NCBI GenBank assembly: GCA_008330645.1
Contig: VLTN01000002.1
Coordinates: 1-64,000 of the forward strand
Origin: Cafeteria roenbergensis
Lineage: Eukaryota; Sar; Bigyra; Bicosoecida; Cafeteriaceae
Direction of reading: 5' to 3'
Length of the DNA stretch: 64,000 nucleotides
Shown: in pieces, positions 28,914 to 38,200 of the stretch
How the letters are laid out: every line of letters starts with the position of its first letter
How positions within the stretch are numbered: position 1 is the stretch's first letter
Notes under the pieces: model-generated
What the model was told of the DNA's origin: nothing
Databases searched by the model: none
What the model saw: the letters and a program-made list of their open reading frames with translations, nothing else
Position numbers and translations under genes: made by a program

Positions 28914-29408
28914 CTAGCCAAATGTGTGATGCCCACTGTGCAGAGCCGTCAAATTTGCGCGACCAAGCAGCTCGAACTTCGTCAAGTGCTCTGCTGCCTC
29001 ATGCGGTTCGCAACATTGTCTCCGGCACGCACCATGCCATTTGGCAGATGTGGCTGCGCCAGATTGGTAATCTCCCTTGGAAGCACTGGACAGGTCAACT
29101 CCTGCACCGGTACAAAGAGCGGCATCCTCTTGCGATGCTCCCCATCGCAGTGCCTCGCGGGGCTTAATGTCCCTGCGCGCGAGGCAGCGGTACGTAACAG
29201 AGGCCCCGGTTGCCTTGCGACTCAAACCCGCCCCTGTCGCGGCAACGAGAGTTTGTACCTGCTTCCCAGCATCCACCAGCGTAGTCCCATTGACGACGGC
29301 GAAGTGCCCAAGCAGCAAGTCCTCTGGCTCAGCTGCTCTGGTCAGCCAATCAGCCCTCCTTGGCAACGCCTGCCGAATGGATGAGGCGTTATACCATTCG
29401 GACACCAC
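28914..29408 (-). CDS. Unique open frame in the transposon interior (uncertain)
   Basis: 164 codons from ATG 29408; the frame stays open upstream to about 29505. The peptide is not low-complexity and looks protein-like: RAAEPEDLLLGHFAVVNG, then YRCLARRDIKPREALRWG, which faintly recalls the 'RDIKxGEELTxDY' strand of SET domains. That resemblance is weak and the catalytic Tyr is missing. It ends 12 bp before the ATG of the repeat-dominated frame and in another frame, so the two could be exons of one gene, but I find no convincing splice pair. A further open frame of 74 codons (29491-29715, minus) lies upstream. Confidence 0.25.
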   Translation of the reverse strand: MVSEWYNASSIRQALPRRADWLTRAAEPEDLLLGHFAVVNGTTLVDAGKQVQTLVAATGAGLSRKATGASVTYRCLARRDIKPREALRWGASQEDAALCTGAGVDLSSASKGDYQSGAATSAKWHGACRRQCCEPHEAAEHLTKFELLGRANLTALHSGHHTFG

Positions 29409-29834
29409 TTTCTGGGCAACTCGGTGACCACAACTACCGGATGCGCCTCTGGTAGCCAGGAGAAAAGGCTCTGCCGACGTCAGCAGGCAGTCACGACAAG
29501 CTCAGCGGGCTCTCCGCCGCTCTCAGCACTCCCAGGGCCAACGACTCCACGGCATGGGGCCGCAAATGCTCTGAAATGTTCTGAAGCAAGCAAACCGTGA
29601 CGGAGGTGGTCCTTGTTGCAGGGGGAGCATCTCCAGTGCTGGCGGGAGCGGCGAAAGCAACGGTCGATTCGTTTCGGGCAGCAAACGCCGCTACAGCCCA
29701 CATAGCCTCGCTCAACCAAGAGTCATCTCTTCCTGGGGAGTCTGAAAGACGTACATGCTGGTCCTTTGGTCAGATGGCTGCATTCCGGCCAAGAACTTGT
29801 GAGCCACGTGCGGCCTGTTGATGGCAACGGCCAC

Positions 29835-30181
29835 GGCGATCGCTTGGCGCTACCCTGGCTCCATTGGGCCAGATTCCCGCGCCAGGGAGTCATTCCATGC
29901 CCTGACGATGGATCTGCGGGGGGGAGGGGTGACACCGAAGGTGTGGAGAGGGTGGGGGAGGCTGGGCGTTTGACTGCGTAATTCGCGCCGACTTTGCCGC
30001 CGCCTCACGCCTCGGCGGCGTGGTCCTGGGCGCTGCCCGCGTCACACATGAAGGTTTAGTAGCATTTGCGCCGGCTTTTGCGAAAAAGCGGTGGTTTTGG
30101 CGGTGGTGTGGTTGCCGGAGTGGGCGGAAGGGAAAATGATGTCAATAAGGGGGGGGGCTTAGGCCCCCTGTACGCTCTACC
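29835..30181 (-). repeat. Right terminal inverted repeat
   Basis: Inverted copy of 25110-25456. Its outer end abuts the right target duplicate; its inner end stops at the same GCGATCGCC motif as the left copy. Confidence 0.95.
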
Positions 30182-30190
30182 GCCGACGAA
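30182..30190. repeat. Right target-site duplication (9 bp)
   Basis: GCCGACGAA, identical to 25101-25109. Confidence 0.93.
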
Positions 30191-30284
30191 TCGCGGCGGC
30201 GAGCGCGATATTTGGCAGCGGCGCTACATTGGACGGCAGAGGCCCGGCCGGGCGCCACTTTAGCGACTTGCCGCCGGGACAGCC

Positions 30285-31857
30285 ATGGCCAGCGACGCTG
30301 CCAGCAAGGTGCTCCGCCAGGTCGAGTTCTACTTCTCGGATGCCAACTTCCGCCGGGACAAGTTCCTGCAGGCCAAGGCGGCCGAGGACCCGCAGGGATG
30401 TGAGGACGCCGCCGGCGCGTTCGCTCTGCTGCGCCCGTCGCGCCGCTGCGGCCCTGCGCAGGGGACGCGAGCCCGCGCGGGGCCGCGTCGGTCTCGCGCG
30501 CGCTCCGATGCGCTGCTGCGCGCCGCGGGGACGGGGCCGATTGGCCGGCCTGAGGACGAGGGACGAGCGCTGTCGAAATTCCCGCCGCCGAGCTTTTCGG
30601 ACAAGCGCGGGCTACAAATCAATTCGCGCCCGAAATTGCGGCCACCCCGCCGCGCTCTCTCCCTCGCCCTTGCCGCTCGCAGTCGTGCCCATCGAGGTGC
30701 TCCTGAGCTTCAACCGGCTCAAGCAGCTCGGCCTTGACGCCAAGGCCATCTCCATGGCGCTTCTGGAGTCCAAGGAGCTGACGCTGTCCGCCGATGGCGC
30801 CAAGGTGCGCCGCAACACCCCGCTGCCGGCCACTGATGACAGCCGCGCGTGCATGGTGTACCTCAAGGGCTTCCCCGAGGACGTCACCCTGGAGCAGCTC
30901 GAGGCCTGGGGCCCGAACGGCGACGTGGCCCGCTACGTGCTGCGCCGCGTCCCCGGCAAGGCGGACAAGCAGAAGCCGTCCATCTTCATGGAGATGAAGA
31001 CGCCCGAGGCCGCGGCCGCGCTGGTGAAGCAGCACGCCGAGACCGCGCTCGAGTTCGCCGGCAAGGCCCTTGAGGAGGTGAAGCTGCGTGACGAGTACCT
31101 GCGCGAGAAGCGCGAGCAGCGCGCAGCCGCCGGCGGCGCCTCGGGCGGCCGCCGTGGCAAGATCCGCGAGGAGGACCTCATGGCGGGGTTCAAGCGCGAC
31201 AAGGTGGACGGGGCCATCATCAAGCTCACCGGCCTTCCCGAGGACGCCGACGGCGACGCCATGGACGCCGCCCTCCGCGAGCTCGCGGACGTGCGCTTCG
31301 TGGAGCTCATCGAGGACCAGCCCGACGCGGCCATCGTCCGCACCACGTCGGCCGCCGCGGGTCAGCTGCTGATGCGCGCCTGCGAGGAGCTCGTTGCGCT
31401 GTCTGCTGCCTCCAAGCCGCTCGACGCCGAGGCCGAGGAGGGAAAGACCACGGAGGAGGCCAAGCGCACCGCGCGCAAGGCGCTTGCGGAGGCGTGCAAG
31501 GGCACCATCCCCAAGGCGGAGGTCCTCGCCGGCGCCGAGGCCGACGCATACTGGGACCGCGTGTTCGCCCTGCAGGCGCGCAAGTACCGCGCCCGCGTGC
31601 TGCAGCGCATGAAGAAGACGGAGCGTGACGTCATCCCCGCCGGCACCCCGGAGCCCTCCGTCGAGGCCGCCGCCACGGCCGGTGCTGCCGAGGCTGGCGA
31701 GCGCCCCGCCAAGCGCACCGCCGACGACGTGGCCGCCGAGGATGCCGAGGCCGCATCGGCCGCCCCTTCCTCCTCGGCCGCTGCCGCTGCCGCTGCCGCC
31801 GCTCCTGCTGCTGCTGAGGATGCCGAGGCCGCTGCCAAGCGCGTCAAGACCGAGTGA
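30285..31857 (+). CDS. La protein (RNA polymerase III transcript chaperone)
   Basis: La binds the UUU-OH 3' ends of pol III transcripts in the nucleus and chaperones tRNA precursors. Exon 1 30285-30399 and exon 2 30683-31857 give 429 aa. The La motif (1-80) contains VLRQVEFYFSDANFRRDKF and, across the junction, DPQGFVPIEVLLSFNRLKQL. RRM1 covers about 92-170 (ACMVYLKGFPEDVTLEQLEAW...SIFMEMKTPEAA). A second RRM-like domain spans about 210-330. The tail is Ala/Glu-rich and ends AAKRVKTE, a likely nuclear localisation signal. The intron, 283 bp, interrupts the La motif within a Phe codon. The gene start is 95 bp beyond the transposon's right duplicate, so its promoter region is partly replaced by the element. 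Confidence 0.93.
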
Positions 31858-32068
31858 TCGGTTGGTTGAGTGCTCCGGTGGAGCTTCGTGTTTCTCCTGC
31901 GTGTGTTCCGCGTCGTTTGCGCTTCGCGCTGCGTGGCGTGCTTCAGTCGGCGGGCACTCCCAACCGACGCAGCCGCCCTTGCATGCAGTCGTCTCTTCTC
32001 AATGGCCACGTCACACGAAGCACACGCTCGCTTCGCCCGGAGCGCGACCCTCGCGGGCGCCCCTTGCC
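31858..32068. other. Convergent intergenic spacer
   Basis: 211 bp between the 3' ends of La and the DUF1295 gene. Nothing seen. Confidence 0.4.
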
Positions 32069-33628
32069 TCACGCCTCTGACTGGTACGCTGCGCCCTCGC
32101 TGTGGTGGGCGGGGGTGCCGCCGTGGCCGCGCATGGCAGCGCTGGTCTCGGCGTCGCTGTCGTCGGTGACAGCGTCTGCGGGCAGCTCGTACATGGGGAA
32201 CTCGCAGCAGAAGACCTGCTTCACGACGCGGGGCAGCGCACCGTAGCAGGCAGGGGGCACCGGCACGATGGGGCTGGTGCGGTCGCGGTAGCTGGCGTAC
32301 TCGTCGGCCAACGCAGGCGTCTTCATGTACTTGGTCTGCGCAGCCCCCTCCGCCGACGGCATGCCGGAGAGGAAGAGCAGGATGAGCATGGTGAAGACGG
32401 GGCTCAAGATGGACACCCACCCCACGGGGTCGGCGCCAAAGGTGGGCGCCGCCATGATGAACGTGCCCCACCAGAGAAGCATCTCCCCAGTGTAGTTGGG
32501 GTGGCGCATGCAGCAGTACAGCCCGCCGGAGGGGTGCCGCCCGCGAGAGTCGGGCGACTGCTTGAACACCAGCTTCTGCGCGTCGCCGCCCACCTCGAAG
32601 ATCAGGCCCAGCCCTGCGGACAGCGCGGGCGAGTTTGCCGGCCGGAGGGCGAGGCGAGAGGGGTGGGGGGCGTTGGGAGCAGCCGGTGCGCTGGCGGGGC
32701 TCCGCGCAGGCCGCCCCTCGGGCACGCTGGTTGCGGCACGCGGCACTGTCTCACCGTACACGGCAACGCCCACCCAGTCGAGCGCCTCGAGTGGGGGCTG
32801 CACTGGGCGGGAGTTGACGAACACCACCGGCAGCGACACGAGCCAGACCCAGAGCATCTGGAACACCCAGAAGCCGAAGAAGGCGCAGCAGCGGGAGCGC
32901 ATCTCGTCGAAGCGCCCGTCCTTGCCGCGCAAGCAGGTGACGCGGTACAGCAGGAAGCCGCCGAGCCAGAAGCGCGAGAGCAGCAGGCTGGCGGTCACGA
33001 TGATTTGCCGAGGGTGGTACTCCCCGCCCAGCACCAGCGTCAGGACTGCAAGCAGCACAAAGTTCGTGGCCCCCGAAAAGTCCTGCGTGGGTGGGTGAGC
33101 ATTGCAGGGAAGGGCGCACTGACAGCAGGGGCTGGCTGCGAGCCAAAGCGCCAGGGAAGCAGCAAGTGCGGCGCCGCGGCGGCGCAGCTCCGCCCGGGCC
33201 AGAGCGGCCCGGAGCCGCCTGGCGCCGGCTTCCCGGCGGTAGCACTGCATCCGCCCGTGCAGCTCCATCCATCCGCGCGACGGCGCTTCGGCCCGCGGGC
33301 CCCATGCTTCGCGGTTGCGCTGCCACGTCCACCCGCGCGTGTGACGTTGCTGCGCTAGGTCCGCCCAGCGCGACCCGCCTGGCCACCGCCGCCGGCACTG
33401 CCCCGTTGCGCGTGCGCAGGGGCGCAAGTGTGCACGCCGGGCCCGCCTGGGAGCACGTCCGCCCCGCCGGGGTGCGCCGCAGCGCGCGCTCTCCCGTGCT
33501 CCACTGCTCACAGTGATTTTGTCAAATTGGCATGCGAATGCGATGACGAAGCCGATGACCTGGAACGCGACGGTCACCAGCGCGGTGATGGCGAAGTAGT
33601 GCTCGTCGAGCACCTCAACGGCGGGCAT
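32069..33628 (-). CDS. DUF1295 / steroid 5-alpha-reductase-like membrane protein
   Basis: Multi-pass membrane protein related to the C-terminal domain of steroid 5-alpha-reductases and isoprenylcysteine methyltransferases. Exons on the minus strand: 33512-33628, 32755-33082 and 32069-32613; 329 aa. The first exon supplies TM1 (ITALVTVAFQVIGFVIAFAC). Further helices follow, then VGGDAQKLVFKQ and the family signature MRHPNYTGEMLLWWGTF at about residue 180, with His/Asn/Tyr likely lining the cofactor site, and the tail motif DEYASYRDRTSPIVP. A hydrophilic C-terminal extension of about 45 residues ends the protein. Introns are 429 and 141 bp. The exact substrate of DUF1295 proteins is not established. 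A continuous frame runs through part of the introns and beyond the start, but GTGAG/CGCAG sites and family alignment support removal. Confidence 0.87.
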   Translation of the reverse strand: MPAVEVLDEHYFAITALVTVAFQVIGFVIAFACQFDKITVSSGARESARCGAPRRGGRAPRRARRAHLRPCARATGQCRRRWPGGSRWADLAQQRHTRGWTWQRNREAWGPRAEAPSRGWMELHGRMQCYRREAGARRLRAALARAELRRRGAALAASLALWLAASPCCQCALPCNAHPPTQDFSGATNFVLLAVLTLVLGGEYHPRQIIVTASLLLSRFWLGGFLLYRVTCLRGKDGRFDEMRSRCCAFFGFWVFQMLWVWLVSLPVVFVNSRPVQPPLEALDWVGVAVYGETVPRAATSVPEGRPARSPASAPAAPNAPHPSRLALRPANSPALSAGLGLIFEVGGDAQKLVFKQSPDSRGRHPSGGLYCCMRHPNYTGEMLLWWGTFIMAAPTFGADPVGWVSILSPVFTMLILLFLSGMPSAEGAAQTKYMKTPALADEYASYRDRTSPIVPVPPACYGALPRVVKQVFCCEFPMYELPADAVTDDSDAETSAAMRGHGGTPAHHSEGAAYQSEA

Positions 33629-33811
33629 CTTCGCCGGCGCGAGGCGGGGTGCGAGCGCCTGGCCCGCCGCTGGCTCCGGCCGCTGCTGGCCCTGCGCTGG
33701 CGGTGTTCTTGCCGGCTCTGCCTGCCCAGAACGATCGATCGAGACCCGTCGCGGCCGGGCACGGCCCCTCCGCGCGCCGCCAGAGGCACTCCCCGGACGA
33801 GAGCAGCGGAA
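33629..33811. promoter_or_regulatory. Putative shared promoter of DUF1295 gene and secreted orphan
   Basis: 183 bp between divergent starts. Inferred from arrangement only. Confidence 0.35.
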
Positions 33812-34936
33812 ATGATCGGCCTTGCCACTGTCCTTCTTGCTGCGGGTGCTGCCGTGGCCGCGGCGGTTCCCACGCGCCCCCTGTTCCCAGGCACGTTCGT
33901 GGGTGAGCCTGGTTGCACCGTTGCTGTCCGATCCAGTTCTCTGTTGTGTGGTTCGCGCTCCGGCCCCGCCCGGGGAGCCCCGCCCGGCCCGCGCAGCCAC
34001 CGCAAGGGGGCTCGGCGGGGTGGAACGGAGGGAGGTGCGGGGCACGGCGCGGCGAGCTTGAGCCTGCTGGCGCGCGACGCCGAGCGCGGTGCCCTGCCCG
34101 TGCCGCCGTGACCCGCAGCCAAGGAGAGCACCGTGGTGCAGCAGACCGGCGAGCCCGTGCAGCGGGGCACGATCAACTCCTACTGGCTGCAACAAGCCAC
34201 GGGCCAGAACCGCACGAGCTACCACACCGAGGGCACCGAGAACTGGGTCGTGTGGGAGTACACCGGCGAGGACACCGGGGCAGCGTATGTCGTGCAGGAA
34301 AACCGTTGCCAGTACTACTGCACGCAGATCAACCTGCAGTGCAACGCCGCAGACTCGCTCTGCTCGTACGACTACCTCACAGGCGCCAAGTACGCCGGCC
34401 CCGGCGTGACCTCCTCTGGTCAGGCCTGCGACATCTTCTCGTGGAACGACGACCTCGGCCCCATCATCATGAACCGCCAGTCCCTCTGCGTCGTCAACGG
34501 CACCACCCCTGCATGGTCCACGCGGTGAGTCGGCCGCGCTGCGCTCGGTGCACTCGCCCCCCTCCCCCATGAAGAGGCCAGCTGAAGCACCGGCCGTCGG
34601 CGCCGCGCTGCTCCGCGCGCGCTCGCGGCTCTTGGCGAGGCCCGCCAGGGCGCGCTAGTGCGACGCGCGTGCCACTGCCGCCGCCGCCGCCGCTGCCGCC
34701 GCCGACCTTTGCTTTCCGCCCCTCGCAGCGACGTGTGCCCGTTCGAGAAGCACATTGGGTGGGAGAACTCGACCTACCTCAGCTTCGAGGCGACCACGCC
34801 GCCCGCCAGCGCCTGGGCCATTCCCGACAAGGAGTACTGCAACCCGGGCAACGATGACGTCTGCCAGGACTTCACCGAGACCGTCCGCGTCTTTGGCCCC
34901 GGCCGCGCATCCAGCATGCTGCTGCTGAGCCTCTGA
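33812..34936 (+). CDS. Secreted cysteine-rich protein of unknown function
   Basis: Three exons, 33812-33902, 34119-34524 and 34729-34936, giving 234 aa. Exon 1 encodes a signal peptide (MIGLATVLLAAGAAVAAA). The mature protein has about ten cysteines, including a CQYYCTQINLQC cluster, probably in disulphide bonds. It is rich in Asn, Thr, Tyr and Trp, unlike the Ala/Arg-rich neighbours, and has N-x-S/T sites (NRT, NGT, NST). The last residues, ASSMLLLSL, are hydrophobic but too short for a membrane helix. I recognise no family. Intron phases and CGCAG acceptors support the model. It might be a surface or lumenal protein; its function is unknown. Confidence 0.75.
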
Positions 34937-35273
34937 GCTGCAGCAACTTGTCTCACGCTCGCGCGCTCGCTGCTGCGGTCGCGGCCTGCGGCAAGCAGCG
35001 CGGAGGCACCCGCGTGTGCTGCTGTTGCGCGTGCTCCGTGTGTGACACAGCCAAACTGCCAACCTGCTTCTCGCCCCGGGACTGAGCAGAGCCGCGCTGT
35101 GCTGCTGGTGGGTGCGTTGCCGTCGATCGCCGGGCGAGCCTGTCGCCAGCAGCAGCCTCCACTCCCCGCCGCTCTGCCCGCGCGCGCTGGAACCGTCGGC
35201 TGTGGGCTAGCTGGCGGCCCCGCCGGCCTTGGGAAGCACTCGGGGCGTGCAAGGAACTCAGGCGCGGCCGTGC
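34937..35273. other. Intergenic region between two secreted-protein genes
   Basis: 337 bp between tandem plus-strand genes. No motif is seen; it should contain the promoter of the laminin-IV gene. Confidence 0.5.
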
Positions 35274-38200
35274 ATGGTACGGGCGGGGCGCGCGACCGCT
35301 CTCGCGCTGCTGGCAATTGCTGGCGTTGCGGAACGCGCGGGAGCGCAAGCCGCCTCTCGCTGCCGAGGGATCGAGGCCCAGCACGATGAAGAGTGCGGCA
35401 TCCACTGGACCCAAGGCGCGTGCCAGACCGATAAATCCCACTGCTATTTCGTCGGTGAGCCAAGGCCGTGCGAACTGCGCTGCCTGTTCTGCCTCGGCGC
35501 CTCCGCGCGCGGTTTCAGCCGCCCCCCCGTCCCGCCAGACTCGGCAAGACACGCAATAGCGCACGAGGCAGGCATTGCTGTGCGGCTATCGCGGTGTGGT
35601 GTTGGGGGAGCGCGAAGTTCGCCATTGGTTTGGCGGCTGCGGCTCGGGGCCTCGACCATTGCGCCGTGCCCGCGTGCTGCCATTGCATGCGCGCGCGTGA
35701 ACATCGGAATCGCAGGCGCGTGCAAGGCCACCCTGCCGGGGAGCGAGGGGCAGTGCGAGAGCCTCGAGGCAGACTTGGAGTGCAACGCCAACGCGCCGAC
35801 GTGCCAGTGGCTGCCTGGACCGTCGATCGCTGAACTGCGCCAGTTCGGGCACGCCATTCACGACATTGACCCTGCCGTTTTCGCGCCGCCGGCAGGGCCA
35901 CCGCCTTTGGAACCGCCTGTGGAGCGACCGTCGCTGCTTGGCGCGATGGGGGCGCCAGGCGACGTCTCGAGCGACGCCGGCCTCAGTGAAGGTAGCGGCG
36001 AAACTGCTGCCCCTGAGCCAGGGGACATGCTGCGACCGGAAAGCAGCCTTGCAGCCGGGGTGGCCCGGTCACTACGAGCGGTTCGCAGGCTTGGAGACGA
36101 CGCGTGCAACTCCTCGACGGCACAGCTAAACGTGGTGGCCCCAGCCTCAGTCCCAGTTGCGGTTCCCGGGGCTGCATGGGCGCTGCCCCTCGCCGGCGTC
36201 TTCAGCAACGGGCTGGCAGCCAATATTTCGCTGTCGGTTTCGTCGGCGCGCGAGGCCGACGCTCAGTATGCCGCTTGGATGGCGCTGAATCAGTCTGCTC
36301 CGTCCCTGGCGGGCACTGTGCCTCTGAGCCTTTCGCGGTTGGTGCGCCGCGTGGCCGTTCTGGTCACAGCCGTCGATGGGTGCGGCCGGTCCGCGACGCT
36401 CAACGTCAACGTGACCGTGAACGCGGCCCCGGTGCGCTCCGGGCTGCTCCCGGACTTGGTTGTGGATTCCACAGGCGTGCAGCTGGAGTACAGGCCACTA
36501 GCACTTGCCTCCGCGTTTGAGGACGCCGATGGCGACGAGCTCACGTTCGAGCTTTGGGCCTCCGACAGCGGCGCCAACGGCACGCTCGGCCCGCCCCCGT
36601 CCTCCATTCGGCTGCACAGCAGCTCCAGCCAAGCTCTCCCCACTTTCAAGGGCCTCCGGACCTTCAACATTTCGTGCGACCCATCAATGCACCCTCCGGG
36701 GACAACCGCAAGCCTGGCCATCGTCGCGGCGGACTCGCTGGGCGCGACAGCGGAGTCGAGGTTCTCGGTCAGCTTCGTGTCGCACTGCCAGGTGTCGCAG
36801 TTCTCCTCGTGGACCAACTGCACCGAGCTCTGCGATGGAGGCACTCAAACAAGAAACCGAACGGTCCTCGTTCCACCGACGGGCGACTCAGCGACGGCGT
36901 GCCCGACGCTTCAAGAGCAGCGGGAGTGCAACGTCGACTCTTGCGCGACGGCCCCTCGAGCCACTTTTTCCATGCGTTTTGAGGGCTTCAACGTGTCAAC
37001 TGCTCGGGACCGCAGGCTCAATGAGTCCCTTGTTGCAGTCGTTGCGCACCACGCGGCAGTCGCCCCAGGCCTCGTGGCCGTCGTGTTCGTCGACGCTGGC
37101 GTGGTGGAGCTGGACGAAGAGCTCGCTGCAGACGCTGGGGAGGCGGAGACGCAGCAGGAGGTGACCCTCGGCCGCCGCCTCGCAGGCGTGGGTGCCGACG
37201 CTGTCGGGGCAACTGCCCCGGTTCTGCTGCCCGTCACTGAGGCAATCGTCACTGTGCTCGTGCCAGCCTCCGCTCGGGCCACCGCCCAGGCAGTCGCGCA
37301 GGCCCTGGACTCGGCGTCCAGGACTGGGGCGATTGCTGCTGCGGTCAAGGCGCTCGCCGGTCTGCCTGCGTTCCGTTTGGTCCTGCTGCCGGTGTCGGTG
37401 TCCAGCCAGCGCGTGGAGAGCAACTCCAGGCCCGTCCCTCGAAGCCGCGTCGTGGTTGTGAAGGGTTCGGCCGACAGTGCCGCAACCGTTGTGGGACTCG
37501 AGGGCGCTGACGCGGACGGCGACTCGCTGGAGGCCCTCGTGCTCGCGGTTCCGAAGCATGGCACGCTGACCCAACTCTCGGACGTGTTCAGCCTGCACGG
37601 GTATCCGCCGGTGCAGGGCGCGGACCTCTCCGGCTCCGCTCCGTCCAACGCAAGCCTGGTGACCGGCTCCCGGAACCGTGTGGCATTCTTCCCGTCCGCA
37701 GAGGACTCGGAGCCCGAGGGTGCCTTCGGCTTCGCGACGCATGTGCTCTCCGACGGGCGGCAGCTCAGTGTGGCTGGCCTCACGTGGTTCGTTCCGAGCC
37801 ACGGCCGTCTCGCCGTCGAGAGCTTCTTCGTGGACGCTCAAGGGTGGGTCATCTCGGACAACAGCGACCGCCAGGCTGCCCTCCCTGGAGGCGGCATCGT
37901 GTTTGAGCCATACGCTGACGGGGCACTCGATCGCTACGTGCTTGGGATCGAAGCGGCCGTCAACCCGGACGCTGCCGGCGCCGACAGGGCTCAGTGGGCG
38001 TTCGTGGCGCCGCAGGCCCTCTCCGGGAACCTGGCCGGCGCCTACGGCGGTGCGCTCCGTTTTGCCATGGGCGTGTTTGAGGGCTCGCTGGACGACGCCT
38101 CGCAGGTGGAGGCGGCTACCCCGCTTGTGGAGCTGGACTGCGCCTCGTGCGGCGGCCGCAGCGGCGTCACCCTAGGGCACTACACGACCGTGGAGGTCCT

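Larger units (their letters stand above)
25110..30181. mobile_element. TIR DNA transposon, Mutator-like, non-autonomous
   Basis: A 5,072-bp element bounded by 347-bp terminal inverted repeats (25110-25456 and 29835-30181) and flanked by a perfect 9-bp target-site duplication, GCCGACGAA, at 25101-25109 and 30182-30190. The outermost 20 bases of both ends are GGTAGAGCGTACAGGGGGCC. I aligned the TIRs by eye and found three mismatches and equal poly-C lengths, about 99% identity, indicating recent insertion. Long TIRs plus a 9-bp duplication are typical of Mutator-like elements (8-11 bp). No DDE transposase, reverse transcriptase, integrase or structural gene is recognised, so it is likely mobilised in trans. 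Inside are a 2.6-kb minisatellite and a few unrecognised frames. Confidence 0.93.

Noticed and set aside
25110-30181. Virophage- or Polinton-like provirus
   Set aside because: No capsid, packaging ATPase, polymerase or integrase-like frame is recognisable, the size is only 5 kb, and the 9-bp duplication fits a Mutator-like DNA transposon better.
33629-34570. Upstream extension of the DUF1295 protein to 833 aa through a continuous minus-strand frame
   Set aside because: The extension is low-complexity, overlaps the plus-strand secreted gene, and the spliced model starting at 33628 fits the family.
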